Below are positions 17,487-26,988 of a stretch of 64,000 nt of DNA, one piece after another. The stretch lies in the NCBI GenBank assembly GCA_946405135.1, contig CAMJGD010000011.1:1-64000 (forward strand), given 5' to 3'. Position 1 is the first letter of the stretch, and every line of letters begins with the position of its first letter. The stretch is from an uncultured Clostridiaceae bacterium. Its GTDB lineage: Bacteria; Bacillota; Clostridia; Clostridiales; Clostridiaceae. A model generated the notes under the pieces. It was not told where the DNA came from. It was given only the letters and a program-made list of their open reading frames with translations, and searched no databases. Position numbers and translations under genes: made by a program.

Positions 17487-18512
17487 ATGTTAAAGGTAGG
17501 ATTAGTGGGCATAGGTTTTATGGGAGGAGGTCATTTAGCAAAATATAAACAGCTTGAAAAAGAAGGATTTCCAGTAGAATTAGTTGCTCTATGTGATGTT
17601 GATGAAAATAAATTTAAGGGAAAGGCTGTAGAAGGTAATCTAGATGTTGGAGAATCAAAATATGATTTTTCAAAATACAGATTATACAAAGATATGGATG
17701 AAATGCTTGAAAAAGAGGAATTAGACTATGTAGACATAGCATTACCAACTTATCTTCATGCAGAAGCTGCAATAAAAGCCTTAAATGCAGGACATCATGT
17801 ATTATGTGAAAAACCAATGGCATTAAATAAAGAACAGTGTCAAAGCATGATTGATGCAGCAAAGAAAAATAACAAAAAATTAATGATAGGTCATTGTTTA
17901 AGATTTGAACCAGCTTATGTAGTATTAAAGGAATATGTAGATAACAAAAAGCTTGGAGATGTAACTTGCGCATATTTCTATAGAGGAGGAACTACTCCTA
18001 TATGGTCTTTTGAAAACTGGCTACTAAAGAGAGAAAAAAGCGGCGGAGCAATGCTTGACCAGCATATTCATGATGTAGACACTATAAGCTGGCTGTTTGG
18101 AACACCTGAAAAAGTATCCACTCTTGGAAAAATAGTAGTTGAAGAAAGTGGATATGATGCTCTTTCAACAAATTATTTCTATAAAGATGGAAAAGTAGTA
18201 AATGCTCAGGATGATTGGACTTTAAATGGTGGTTATGGATTCAAAATGACTTATAGAGTAAATTTTGAAAAAGGAAACTTAATTTTTGAAGGCGGTAAGG
18301 TAACTGTTCATGAAAATGAAGGAGAAAAATTTGTAGTAGATCTTGAAAAAGAAGATGGATACTATAAAGAAATTAAATATTTTGCAAACAGTGTTATGAA
18401 TGATACAGCTATAGAAGTAGCTACTCCAGAATCATCTATGCAATCAGTTGTTATAGTACAGGCAGAAATGGCATCAGCAGATGAAAAAGGTAATTTTAAA
18501 GAGGTTCTTTAG
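17487..18512 (+). CDS. Gfo/Idh/MocA-family oxidoreductase (second)
   Basis: 341 aa; GIGFMGGGH near the N-terminus is the nucleotide-binding loop and LCEKPMALN the family EKP motif. GAMLDQHIHDVDTISWLFG holds the catalytic Asp/His. It begins 17 bp after the isomerase gene behind AAGGAGG. It is clearly distinct in sequence from the first dehydrogenase, suggesting two successive or alternative oxidations. Confidence 0.88.
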   Translation: MLKVGLVGIGFMGGGHLAKYKQLEKEGFPVELVALCDVDENKFKGKAVEGNLDVGESKYDFSKYRLYKDMDEMLEKEELDYVDIALPTYLHAEAAIKALNAGHHVLCEKPMALNKEQCQSMIDAAKKNNKKLMIGHCLRFEPAYVVLKEYVDNKKLGDVTCAYFYRGGTTPIWSFENWLLKREKSGGAMLDQHIHDVDTISWLFGTPEKVSTLGKIVVEESGYDALSTNYFYKDGKVVNAQDDWTLNGGYGFKMTYRVNFEKGNLIFEGGKVTVHENEGEKFVVDLEKEDGYYKEIKYFANSVMNDTAIEVATPESSMQSVVIVQAEMASADEKGNFKEVL

Positions 18513-18571
18513 TTTAGACATTGTTTAACTAATATTAAGTATAAAAAATTTATAATAAGGGGTGTAATGGT

Positions 18572-19843
18572 ATGAAAAGCAAAAAGATATTATCTATTCT
18601 TATGAGCTTACTTGTAACCACTACTTTAATGGCTGGATGTGGCGGAAGCTCCGATAAGAAAGAAGGAGATGGGGGCAAAGTAACTTTGGTTTATGGTGTA
18701 TGGGATAAAAACCAGGAACCAGTAATGCAGGAACTTGCTAAAAAATTCGAAGAAACTCATAAAAATATAGAAGTAAAGGTTCAGCTTACTCCTTACAAAC
18801 AATATTGGACTAAAGTTGAAACAGAAGCTCAAGGAGGAAATCTTCCTGATGTATTTTGGATGAATGGTCCTAATATAATGAAATATGCCGATGCTGGTAT
18901 GTTACTTCCTATTGATGATAAGATAAAAGACTCTGATCTAAAGGTAGAGGATTATCCAAAATCTCTTATAGACTTATATAACGTAGGCGGAAAGCAATAT
19001 GGTATACCAAAAGATTGGGATACTACAGCAGTTTGGTATAACAAAGAAATTTTTGATAAAGCAAAAGTACCTTATCCAAAGGCAGATTGGACATGGGATG
19101 AAATGAGAGAAACTGCAAAAAAATTAACAGATAAGTCAAAAGGCATATATGGTGTAGCTGCAGCTCAAGATGATCAGCAGGGTTACTATAATACCATATT
19201 ACAGGCTGGAGGATCCATAATATCAGAGGATAAAAAGAAATCTGGTTATGATCAACCAGGCGGTGTAGAAGGAATTCAATGTTGGTTAGATTTAATTAAA
19301 GATGGATCTTCTCCAACAGCAGAGCAGATGCTTGAAAATACTCCACAGGATTTATTCCAATCAGGAAAAGTTGCTATGGTTTTCCAAGGATCTTGGATGG
19401 TACCACAATTTATGAAAAATGATGCTATTAAAGACAAAATTGATATAGCTCCAATGCCAAAAATAAAGAAAAATGCAGCAGTAATTCATGGGCTAAGCAA
19501 TGTTATTTATGCAAAGACTAAGCATCAAAAAGAAGCTTGGGAACTTGTCAAATTCCTTTCAAGTAAAGATGCAAATGAAATGGTTGCTAAATCAGGAGTT
19601 GTTATACCAGCATATAAACCAGCTTTAGACATATTCTTAAAATCCTATAGTTCTGTAAATCTTAAAGCTTATACTGATTCAGTTGAGTATTCAGTAATGT
19701 ATCCTGTTTCTAAAAACACTTCAAAATGGACAACTGTACAAGACGATATATTAAAGAAAGTTTGGGCAGGACAGATGTCAGCTGAAGAAGGTACAAAGAA
19801 AATAGGAGAAGAAATGAATAAGTTATTAGAGCAGGAAAAATAA
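18572..19843 (+). CDS. ABC sugar transporter, solute-binding lipoprotein
   Basis: 423-aa family 1 extracellular sugar-binding protein. The signal peptide ends in the lipobox MAGC (Cys23), followed by a Gly/Ser/Lys/Asp linker. The sugar-binding fold shows LPDVFWMNGPNIMKYADAG, YGIPKDWDTTAVWYNK and KVAMVFQGSWMVPQF. It is the first transport gene and is followed by a stem-loop before the permeases. This fits the usual excess of binding protein over permease. Confidence 0.92.
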   Translation: MKSKKILSILMSLLVTTTLMAGCGGSSDKKEGDGGKVTLVYGVWDKNQEPVMQELAKKFEETHKNIEVKVQLTPYKQYWTKVETEAQGGNLPDVFWMNGPNIMKYADAGMLLPIDDKIKDSDLKVEDYPKSLIDLYNVGGKQYGIPKDWDTTAVWYNKEIFDKAKVPYPKADWTWDEMRETAKKLTDKSKGIYGVAAAQDDQQGYYNTILQAGGSIISEDKKKSGYDQPGGVEGIQCWLDLIKDGSSPTAEQMLENTPQDLFQSGKVAMVFQGSWMVPQFMKNDAIKDKIDIAPMPKIKKNAAVIHGLSNVIYAKTKHQKEAWELVKFLSSKDANEMVAKSGVVIPAYKPALDIFLKSYSSVNLKAYTDSVEYSVMYPVSKNTSKWTTVQDDILKKVWAGQMSAEEGTKKIGEEMNKLLEQEK

Positions 19844-19867
19844 AATGTCCTAGTAAATAAGCAGTAG

Positions 19868-19893
19868 CTGGCGTACTCTTAAGAGTACGCCAG
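19868..19893 (+). promoter_or_regulatory. Intercistronic stem-loop between binding protein and permease
   Basis: Perfect 26-bp palindrome built from the half-site CTGGCGTACTCTT. With a four-base loop it gives an 11-bp GC-rich stem without a T-run, so it is more likely an mRNA-protecting or partial-stop hairpin than a full terminator. Confidence 0.75.
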
Positions 19894-19927
19894 ACTAGTA
19901 ATAGCACTAGATGAAAGGAGTCATAGT

Positions 19928-20827
19928 ATGAAGACAGGAGCTTTAAGCAAAAAAAAGCTTAATAACTACCTTTGGGCTTACTTAATGATAGCACCTCTAG
20001 TTATAGGACTTATGATTTTTTATATAGTACCTTTCTTTAAAAGTTTGTTTTATAGTTTTACCAACATGGGTCCTTTTGGTACATATAAGTGGATAGGTGT
20101 AGAAAATTACAAAAAGATATTTGCAGATTCAAATTTTTATTTAGCTTTAAAAAATACATTTGTATTTACTATTATTAATGTTCCAATATCCATAGCACTT
20201 TCTATATTATTAGCAGTGCTATTGAATTCAGATATAAAAGGATTAGGTATATATAGAACTATATATTTTCTACCAGCTATAACAATGCCAGCAGCAGTAT
20301 CTATGGTATGGAGATGGCTTTTTAATTCAGACTTTGGTCTAATAAATTATTTTTTAGCTAAGATAGGCATACAAGGTCCTGGGTGGGTAACTAATCCTAA
20401 AATAGCTATTTACTCTGTAATAATAGTAGCCATATGGTCAAAAGTGGGATACAACATGATCATATTGTTAGCTGGACTTCAAGGCATATCGAAGTCTTAT
20501 TATGAAGCAGCTGAAATAGATGGGGCTGGAACTGTGAAAAAGTTCTTTAACATAACACTTCCTCTTTTAACTCCAACTATATTCTTCGTGGTGGTAATGT
20601 CACTTATTGGAGCATTCCAAGTGTTTGAATATATATTTATGATGATTCCTAATAATAGTGTGGCACTAGAAAGTACTCAATCCGTAGTATATTTATTCTA
20701 TAAAAATGCATTCATGCTAGGTGAAAAAGGCTATGCTTCTGCAATCGCTGTAGTTTTATTTGTAATAATAATGATATTTACATTTATACAGATGAAACTT
20801 CAAGATAAATGGGTTAATTATGACTAA
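19928..20827 (+). CDS. ABC sugar transporter, permease (MalF-type)
   Basis: 299 aa with six predicted membrane helices. The cytoplasmic EAA loop that contacts the ATPase is YEAAEIDGAGTVKKFFNITL. Pairs with the next gene as the second half of the channel. No ATPase gene is in the cluster, so a shared MsmK/MalK-type ATPase encoded elsewhere is expected. Confidence 0.92.
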   Translation: MKTGALSKKKLNNYLWAYLMIAPLVIGLMIFYIVPFFKSLFYSFTNMGPFGTYKWIGVENYKKIFADSNFYLALKNTFVFTIINVPISIALSILLAVLLNSDIKGLGIYRTIYFLPAITMPAAVSMVWRWLFNSDFGLINYFLAKIGIQGPGWVTNPKIAIYSVIIVAIWSKVGYNMIILLAGLQGISKSYYEAAEIDGAGTVKKFFNITLPLLTPTIFFVVVMSLIGAFQVFEYIFMMIPNNSVALESTQSVVYLFYKNAFMLGEKGYASAIAVVLFVIIMIFTFIQMKLQDKWVNYD

Positions 20828-20840
20828 AGGAGGGAGTATT

Positions 20841-21674
20841 ATGTCAGAAAAGAAAAAATCAAAATTTAATAAAAAGTTTTTTATACATTTAGTTTTAATA
20901 CTGGGCGTGTTTATAACTATAGTTCCATTTTTGTGGATGATACTTACCTCGCTTAAAACCCTTGGAGAGTCCACTCAGGTTCCTCCAGTAATATTTCCTA
21001 AAAAAGCAATGTGGTCAAATTATTTAGAGGTATTAAAAACTCTTCCATTTAAAGAATTTTATTTAAATACTATAATATCTACAGTAGCTAAAACAGTAGG
21101 ACAACTTATATTCTGCTCTATGGCAGCTTATGCTTTTGCAAGAATAGATTTCCCTCTTAAAAATTTTATATTCATACTAATATTATCCGTATTAATGGTT
21201 CCAGGTCAGATATTTTTATTACCACAATATATGATCATACAAAAGATGGGATTGTTAAATACCATAACAGCTTTAATATTACCAGGATTATTTAGTGCTT
21301 TTGGTACATTTTTATTGAGGCAGTTTTTCATGACTCTTCCTGCTGAACTAGAAGAAGCAGCTATATTAGATGGATGTAATCATTTTCAAATATATTGGAA
21401 GATAATGTTGCCGCTAGCAAAACCGGGATTAGTATCTTTAGCAGTATTCACAGCTTTATGGAGTTGGAACGATTTAATGTGGCCGCTTATAGTAAATACT
21501 GCTACAGAAAAAATGACTCTTTCAGCGGGACTTGCTTCACTACAAGGTCAGCATGGAACAAATTTTCCAGTATTAATGGCAGGTTCAGTAATGGCTATAT
21601 GGCCAATGCTAGTATTATTCATAGTTTTCCAGAAACAATTTATAGAAGGTATTGCCTTTACAGGAGGAAAATAA
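20841..21674 (+). CDS. ABC sugar transporter, permease (MalG-type)
   Basis: 277 aa when started at the ATG at 20841, which has AAAGGAGGGAG upstream; an in-frame ATG at 20820 overlaps the previous gene and lacks a site. Six membrane helices are visible, with the EAA loop LEEAAILDGCNHFQIYWKIM. Partner of the preceding permease. Confidence 0.92.
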   Translation: MSEKKKSKFNKKFFIHLVLILGVFITIVPFLWMILTSLKTLGESTQVPPVIFPKKAMWSNYLEVLKTLPFKEFYLNTIISTVAKTVGQLIFCSMAAYAFARIDFPLKNFIFILILSVLMVPGQIFLLPQYMIIQKMGLLNTITALILPGLFSAFGTFLLRQFFMTLPAELEEAAILDGCNHFQIYWKIMLPLAKPGLVSLAVFTALWSWNDLMWPLIVNTATEKMTLSAGLASLQGQHGTNFPVLMAGSVMAIWPMLVLFIVFQKQFIEGIAFTGGK

Positions 21675-21696
21675 CAAGTATCAGGGAGGTATTGGA

Positions 21697-22509
21697 ATGA
21701 AGGTAGGTATAATCCAATATTTAAATGAAGATATAAATGAAGAATTTAAAAGATTAAAAGAATTAGGCTTTAATAACTGTCAGCTAGTATGCTGGAATGA
21801 AAAATATATGGAAGATAACTATGCTGAAATGGTGAATGAAGCAAAATCTTTATATGAAATAGAAATAACTGGATTTTGGTGTGGATGGCCAAAACCAGCA
21901 GTTTGGGACTTCTATGAAGGACCTATTACCTTAGGATTAGTTCCTTCAGCTTATAGATCAAGAAGAACGGAAACTTTACTTAAAGCAGCAGATTTTGCAA
22001 AGAAAATAGGGGTTAGAGATTTAATAACCCATGTAGGCTTTTTACCAGAAAACCCCAATTCAGAGGACTATAGGGGTGTGGTATCAGCACTAAAAGTTAT
22101 TGCAGCTTATTGTAAAGAAAATGGTGAGAACTTCTTATTTGAGACTGGTCAAGAGACTCCTATTACTTTATTGAGATGTATAGAAGATGTAGGATATGAT
22201 AATTTAGGTATCAATTTAGATCCAGCCAATTTGTTACTATATGGAAAAGCAAATCCTATAGATGCCTTGGATATATTTGGAAAGTATGTAATGGGTGTTC
22301 ATGGTAAAGATGGTGAATATCCTGTAAATGGGGCATACCTAGGGGAAGAAAAACCTTTAGGTGAGGGAAGAGTTAATTTTCCAAAGCTAATTCAGAAGTT
22401 AAAAGAAATAAATTATGATGGTGCTATAACTATTGAAAATGAAATTAACGATGAAAAGCAACTAGACAATATACTTAAAGCCAAAAAGTTTTTAGAAGAG
22501 TTGTTTTAA
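21697..22509 (+). CDS. Sugar phosphate isomerase/epimerase family protein (second)
   Basis: 270-aa TIM barrel. Candidate metal ligands lie in FLFETGQETPI, GINLDPANLLLYG, VMGVHGKDGEYP and AITIENEI. The ATG at 21697 with GGGAGG upstream is preferred to an in-frame start within the previous gene. It is the last gene of the operon before a terminator. With the first isomerase and two dehydrogenases, it suggests a multi-step sugar or cyclitol conversion. Confidence 0.85.
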   Translation: MKVGIIQYLNEDINEEFKRLKELGFNNCQLVCWNEKYMEDNYAEMVNEAKSLYEIEITGFWCGWPKPAVWDFYEGPITLGLVPSAYRSRRTETLLKAADFAKKIGVRDLITHVGFLPENPNSEDYRGVVSALKVIAAYCKENGENFLFETGQETPITLLRCIEDVGYDNLGINLDPANLLLYGKANPIDALDIFGKYVMGVHGKDGEYPVNGAYLGEEKPLGEGRVNFPKLIQKLKEINYDGAITIENEINDEKQLDNILKAKKFLEELF

Positions 22510-22572
22510 TGATATCTTAGGATAGACACAGTTATGTGTTCTTTAGATTATATATAAAATTTCCCCCATAAG

Positions 22573-22611
22573 AGCTGTCCAAAAGCTTTAACTTTTAGGA
22601 CAGCTTTTTAT
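22573..22611 (+). terminator. Terminator of the sugar operon
   Basis: AGCTGTCC with inner AAAAG pairs with CTTTT and GGACAGCT (one bulged base), followed by TTTTTATAT. Confidence 0.85.
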
Positions 22612-22771
22612 ATATTTTTATAGGTCCTTACATATTTTCATAAGTATTTATATATTCTCATAGATAGTTTATAAGTCTTTTTATATATTACTATATATAT
22701 TTGCTAAAAAAATCCTTAAATAGTATAATTTTTTTATAGAGATTCATATAGGATTAGAGGAGGTGGAAACC

Positions 22772-23530
22772 TTGTATAGTGTAATAAATATGGATTTAGT
22801 TGCTTCAAGAAATATTAAAGCTAGACCATTATTACAGAAAAAACTGCATAATTATATAGAGAAAGTAAATATGGAATGTAAGGATATACTTTTAGCTCCT
22901 ATAACTATAACTTTAGGAGATGAATGGCAGATAGTTCTTAAAAAGCCTGGTAAAAGCTATTATATGGTGGAAAAGTTTCAAAAGTTTTTAGCCGAAGAAA
23001 AAATTGCTATATATGCAGGTATAGGTATAGGAACTATTAGTACGGAGATTTATAAGGATACAAGACTTATGGATGGAGAGTGTTTTATTAAAGCTAGAGA
23101 AGCCTTGAACATTTCTAAAGATGAAAATAGATTCTACAGCAAAAGATTAAATAGTAAAAAAAATAGAATATATTTCAATGGAGAAGAAATTGACTTTCTA
23201 AATAACATTGAAACTTTACCTACATTTAAAGAGGTAGCAGTTACTTATGAAAAAGATGAGGATTACTTTTTATCTATAAATAGTATAGTAAACACTATAA
23301 TAGAAAATAATGAAGTGCTTAAAAGTAAGATTACAGATAAGCAGTTAGAAATTATAAAACTTTACGAAAAGTATGGTTCCTATAACAACATAATTAAAGA
23401 AAAAGAACATTTAACAAAGGCAAGCATAAGCCAAAAGCTTAATGATTCCAGCTATTTTGTTATCAAAAACAATAATTTTATGATAGAGCTGCTTATTGAG
23501 CTATATTGTAATATTAGAGAGGGTAATTAA
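22772..23530 (+). CDS. SatD-family protein (palm-like domain plus C-terminal HTH)
   Basis: 252 aa. The N-terminal domain shows NMDLVASR, ITLGDEWQ (46-53) and IYAGIGIGTI (80-89), an order that recalls the palm/nucleotide-cyclase fold of GGDEF-type proteins. This likeness is my inference. The C-terminus (ITDKQLEIIKLYEKYGSYNN then LTKASISQKLNDS) looks like a helix-turn-helix. The family is named from the Streptococcus mutans sat (secretion and acid tolerance) operon; its activity is unknown. The TTG at 22772 is chosen over a GTG at 22763 because AGAGGAGG directly precedes and overlaps the latter. It is coupled to a DUF3307 membrane gene one base later. Confidence 0.75.
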   Translation: MYSVINMDLVASRNIKARPLLQKKLHNYIEKVNMECKDILLAPITITLGDEWQIVLKKPGKSYYMVEKFQKFLAEEKIAIYAGIGIGTISTEIYKDTRLMDGECFIKAREALNISKDENRFYSKRLNSKKNRIYFNGEEIDFLNNIETLPTFKEVAVTYEKDEDYFLSINSIVNTIIENNEVLKSKITDKQLEIIKLYEKYGSYNNIIKEKEHLTKASISQKLNDSSYFVIKNNNFMIELLIELYCNIREGN

Positions 23531-23531
23531 A

Positions 23532-24395
23532 ATGCAATTTAGAATTATATTATTGTTTTTTATAGCCCATTTGCTTTGTGACTTTGTTTATCAGAATAAA
23601 ACTATTTTGAATATGAGATTCAATACCACAGGAAATATTAAATTCAGCTATGCATTAAAAAGATTTTCTCTTGCAAATTTTTTGCATAGCTTAATACACT
23701 TTCTGACTATGACAGCTATTTTATTAATATATAGTTTTTTATATGGTAATATTAATGTAGTACATTATGTTTTAATTTCATTTAATATAGCTTTTTTTCA
23801 TTATATTATTGATGAAATAAAATCCTTATGGATTTATTTTAAGCCTTCTTTTCAAGATAACATTCACTTATTTTTAATGGATCAATTATGTCATTTTACT
23901 GCTATAGTTTTTTTAAGCTGTAATTTTGATGTTAAAGTTCTTTGGAAAGAGGTAAGAATTCTTTTCAAAAATTATCCTAGAGGCTTATCCATATTGGATA
24001 GATGGCTTATATTAATAATTGTGTTTTTAATATGCACCTTTGCCGCAGGCATATTTATAAAAAAATTTATAAATTATAATGATTTTAAAGATTATAATAA
24101 AATTGTAGACAAAGGTTTTATAATAAAAAAATGCAAAGAAGGAAATTTAGGTGCTAGAAATGGCGGCTTTATAATAGGAATATTAGAAAGAACATTTATA
24201 CTGATAGTAATGGCAATTGGACAACCTTCTATGATTGGTTTTGCTCTTACAGCCAAATCTATAGCCAGATTCAAGAAACTGGATGATAGCAGTTTTGCAG
24301 AATATTTTATAATTGGCACCTTTATAAGTTTTATATTTGCCATAGTAGGAGGTATAATAATAAAAACATTAAATATTATTCCAACCATCAAATAG
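23532..24395 (+). CDS. DUF3307 membrane protein
   Basis: 287-aa integral membrane protein with about seven hydrophobic segments. The N-terminal FRIILLFFIAHLLCDFVYQN is the DUF3307 hallmark, with Asp/His/Lys residues inside membrane segments (HYIIDEIKSLWIYFK). The start is an ATG with AGAGGG upstream. It directly follows the SatD-like gene, and its 3' end overlaps the convergent short SatD gene by 27 bp. A SatD-DUF3307 pairing suggests a cytosolic sensor with a membrane partner. Function unknown. Confidence 0.75.
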   Translation: MQFRIILLFFIAHLLCDFVYQNKTILNMRFNTTGNIKFSYALKRFSLANFLHSLIHFLTMTAILLIYSFLYGNINVVHYVLISFNIAFFHYIIDEIKSLWIYFKPSFQDNIHLFLMDQLCHFTAIVFLSCNFDVKVLWKEVRILFKNYPRGLSILDRWLILIIVFLICTFAAGIFIKKFINYNDFKDYNKIVDKGFIIKKCKEGNLGARNGGFIIGILERTFILIVMAIGQPSMIGFALTAKSIARFKKLDDSSFAEYFIIGTFISFIFAIVGGIIIKTLNIIPTIK

Positions 24396-24767
24396 GATAA
24401 CTCTAGGTAAATTGTTTTTTTTAGCATACAATAAGGCTTCTCGTGCTCGATAAAAAGAAGGACCATCTAGTTGATTTACGGTTAGTTCAAAGTTATGAAT
24501 TTCTACATCTCCAATACCTATGCCTGTATAAAAGTTTATATTAGGTATAGAAACTTTAAAAAAATTTATAACTCTTTCATAGTCACAGGGATAACTTAAA
24601 AGGCCTTGCCATTCATCACCTAAGGTTATTAAGAATGGAGAAATTATTATATCCTTAAATATTTCATTGGCTTTTTTTAACATATCAATAATTTTGTATT
24701 GGATTTCTTCTCTATTATCCATTTGGCGTGATGCTTTAATATCGCATATCACTGTACAATAGTTCAT
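24369..24767 (-). CDS. Short SatD-family paralogue lacking the HTH
   Basis: 132 aa. Clear relative of the N-terminal domain of the 22772 gene: CDIKASRQ, ITLGDEWQ (47-54), FYTGIGIGDVE, and a shared FYRAREALLYAKK / FIKAREALNISKD block. It stops where the other protein continues into its HTH. It has a strong GGAGG site and its own upstream region, so it reads as a real single-domain gene rather than a decayed copy. It converges on and overlaps DUF3307. Confidence 0.75.
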   Translation of the reverse strand: MNYCTVICDIKASRQMDNREEIQYKIIDMLKKANEIFKDIIISPFLITLGDEWQGLLSYPCDYERVINFFKVSIPNINFYTGIGIGDVEIHNFELTVNQLDGPSFYRAREALLYAKKNNLPRVILFDGWNNI

Positions 24768-25088
24768 AGTTACCTCCTATAATTAACAGTATAGGTTTAG
24801 ATGCTAACTCTTTTGAAGTTAAGGTTTAAATACATACTCTTCTTTTGCTCAATAAAATTATGTGCATAAAAACCTATTTATATTCATATAATATGAGCTT
24901 TCTTAATTAAATGTTCTTAAAGCAAAAATAGATGAAGGTTTCTTTAAAAAATATACTATACAAACAACCTAAAAGTTTTATAATAGTCTTATTAAGAGTT
25001 TCAGCATTGCTAAAATTTATAAAAAAGTATACCATTTATTTTAAAATAACGTATAATAAATAGATACTAATGAGAAAGAGGTTAATAT
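24768..25088. other. Divergent intergenic region before pdaA-like gene
   Basis: A/T-rich and without a gene. GTATA at 25027-25031 and CGTATAATA at 25050-25058 are 18 bp apart, which loosely resembles a forespore sigma G type promoter and would suit a pdaA-like gene. This is tentative. Confidence 0.3.
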
Positions 25089-26114
25089 ATGAAAAAGCTT
25101 TTCATTATTTATTCTCTACTATTTATAATTTCAGTATTGGGAGCAAGCTTTATATTTAGAAACGGTAATTTTTTTGTAAAGTTAAATCCAAATTTATCCT
25201 ATAAGGATTCTTCTCAAGATAAGCTAGATGATAAGGATGGAGGTAAATCAGAAACTAGTACTTTAAATTTAGAAAATGACAGTAGCGAAGAAAAAGACAT
25301 TAATAAAGAAAATGACAGCAGTAAAAACCAGGCAGAGAAAGAAACAGAAAGCAATAGATCAGAAAAGGGTAGCTCTAATGAGAAACAAATTAGCAGTAAA
25401 CCTATTGAGAATATATCTAAATTAAGCACAACAGAAAAAGATTGGTACTATATTCCTAAAAAGGATGGTAAAGTTTCTGGAATTCCACAGGATGCTAAAG
25501 ACCTTATAGATAAGTATTCAGGTTATTATGTAGGGGACATTTCAAAAAAATATATTTATCTTACTTTTGATGAAGGCTATGAAAATGGATACACTGCAAA
25601 AATATTAGATATATTAAAGCAGCATAATATAAAGGCAGCTTTCTTTGTAACTACTCCGTATGTAAATGAGAACAAAGAGCTGGTGAAGAGAATGGTGAGA
25701 GAAGGTCATTTAGTAGCTAATCATACTACAAAACACCTGTCCATGGCATCTATAAAGGATGAAGCAAAGTTTAACAAAGAGCTTATTGATTGTGAAAAGG
25801 CTTTTGAAAATTTAACAGGTAAAAAGATGCCTAAATATTTTAGACCTCCTATGGGTAAATATAGTGAGTTATCTTTATACTATACTCAAAAGTCAGGCTA
25901 TAGAAGCATATTTTGGAGTTTTGCTTATGCAGATTGGGATCCTGAAAATCAGCCTACTCAAGATTATGCTAAAAATATAATTATGGAAAGAACACATGGA
26001 GGAGGCATATATCTTTTACATGCAGTATCTAAAACTAACACAGAAATATTAGATTGGCTTATAAAGCAATGGAAAAGCAAAGGTTATGAATTTAAAACAC
26101 TAGATGATCTTTAA
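25089..26114 (+). CDS. PdaA-like polysaccharide (muramic) deacetylase
   Basis: 341-aa exported NodB-fold enzyme. A membrane signal spans residues 5-24, followed by a Ser/Asp/Glu/Lys-rich linker to about residue 110. Catalytic motifs are TFDEGYENG (Asp), NHTTKHLSM (His metal ligands), RPPMGKYS, and the late IYLLHAVS. In the N-acetylmuramic deacetylase PdaA the reaction leads to delta-lactam in spore cortex, needed for germination. Presence of spore genes nearby supports that role. The first motif reads TFDEG where TFDNG or TFDDG is common. Confidence 0.8.
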   Translation: MKKLFIIYSLLFIISVLGASFIFRNGNFFVKLNPNLSYKDSSQDKLDDKDGGKSETSTLNLENDSSEEKDINKENDSSKNQAEKETESNRSEKGSSNEKQISSKPIENISKLSTTEKDWYYIPKKDGKVSGIPQDAKDLIDKYSGYYVGDISKKYIYLTFDEGYENGYTAKILDILKQHNIKAAFFVTTPYVNENKELVKRMVREGHLVANHTTKHLSMASIKDEAKFNKELIDCEKAFENLTGKKMPKYFRPPMGKYSELSLYYTQKSGYRSIFWSFAYADWDPENQPTQDYAKNIIMERTHGGGIYLLHAVSKTNTEILDWLIKQWKSKGYEFKTLDDL

Positions 26115-26152
26115 CTAAAGTATAAATAAACTGTATATATATAACTTAAGAA

Positions 26153-26181
26153 TTGACAAGCTGTTAAGGTAAAATTTAATA
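26153..26181 (+). promoter_or_regulatory. Promoter of the hemolysin III gene
   Basis: TTGACA at 26153-26158, 17-bp spacer, and TTAATA at 26176-26181. The -35 is perfect, the -10 weak. Confidence 0.45.
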
Positions 26182-26271
26182 GAAATGGAAATAACCATAA
26201 ACAATTAGAGTAAATTCAAAGGGTATAATAAGAATAATCTTTAACCAAAATACAAGTAAAAGGGAGAAAAT

Positions 26272-26910
26272 ATGGAAGAAAATTTTTATACTAAAAAAGA
26301 AGAGATAATGAATGCCATAACTCATGGAGTAGGTGCGGTTTTATCCATAGCAGCATTGGTTATACTCATAGTGATGTCAGCAATTAAAGGAACTCCATGG
26401 CATGTAGTGAGTTTTACCATATATGGCATTACTCTATTGATTTTATATACTGAATCTACACTGTATCACAGTTTGCCAGGTAAGAAAGTAAAAAGACTAT
26501 TTAGAAAATTTGACCATATGTCCATATATATTTTAATTGCAGGTACCTATACGCCATTTTGTCTTACTATACTTAGAGGATATATAGGATGGACAATATT
26601 TGGCATAGTTTGGGGAAGTACTATCCTTGGCATAGTGCTAAAAGCATTTTTTGTGGGTAAAAAAGAAATATTATCTACATTATTATATATAGTAATGGGA
26701 TGGCTTATAATAATAGCTATAAAACCTATGTATTTGTCTATGACTTTTAAAGGTTTTATATTTTTAGTAGCTGGAGGATTAGCTTATACTTTTGGTGCCT
26801 TCTTTTTCATTAAAGATAATATTAAATATAATCATGGCATATGGCACTTGTTTGTCATGGCAGGAAGTGTATTTCACTTTTTTTCTGTATTAAGTTTACT
26901 ATATATTTAA
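26272..26910 (+). CDS. Hemolysin III / YqfA family (PAQR-like) membrane protein
   Basis: 212 aa, seven predicted membrane helices. Family motifs: EEIMNAITHGVGAVLSIAAL at the N-terminus, STLYHSLPGKKVKRLFRKFD, HMSIYILIAGTYTPF, and a C-terminal GIWHLFVMAGSVFHFF. The conserved His residues form a presumed zinc site as in adiponectin-receptor relatives. Despite the name, toxin activity should not be assumed. Confidence 0.9.
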   Translation: MEENFYTKKEEIMNAITHGVGAVLSIAALVILIVMSAIKGTPWHVVSFTIYGITLLILYTESTLYHSLPGKKVKRLFRKFDHMSIYILIAGTYTPFCLTILRGYIGWTIFGIVWGSTILGIVLKAFFVGKKEILSTLLYIVMGWLIIIAIKPMYLSMTFKGFIFLVAGGLAYTFGAFFFIKDNIKYNHGIWHLFVMAGSVFHFFSVLSLLYI

Positions 26911-26912
26911 AT

Positions 26913-26988
26913 AAAAAAAAGTCCCATAATCAGGAGGACACTGAAAAATTATAAGTTTTTCAGTGCTTTCATGATCAGGGACTTTTTT
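26913..26988. terminator. Nested bidirectional terminator
   Basis: Outer arms AAAAAAAAGTCCC and GGGACTTTTTT enclose an inner 10-bp stem CACTGAAAAA / TTTTTCAGTG. It serves the convergent hemolysin III and DUF3006 genes; the last two bases of the latter overlap the right arm. Confidence 0.8.

Noticed and set aside
24092..24466. 124-codon minus-strand frame opposite DUF3307
   Set aside because: Antisense to a clear membrane protein and overlapping the short SatD gene in another frame.
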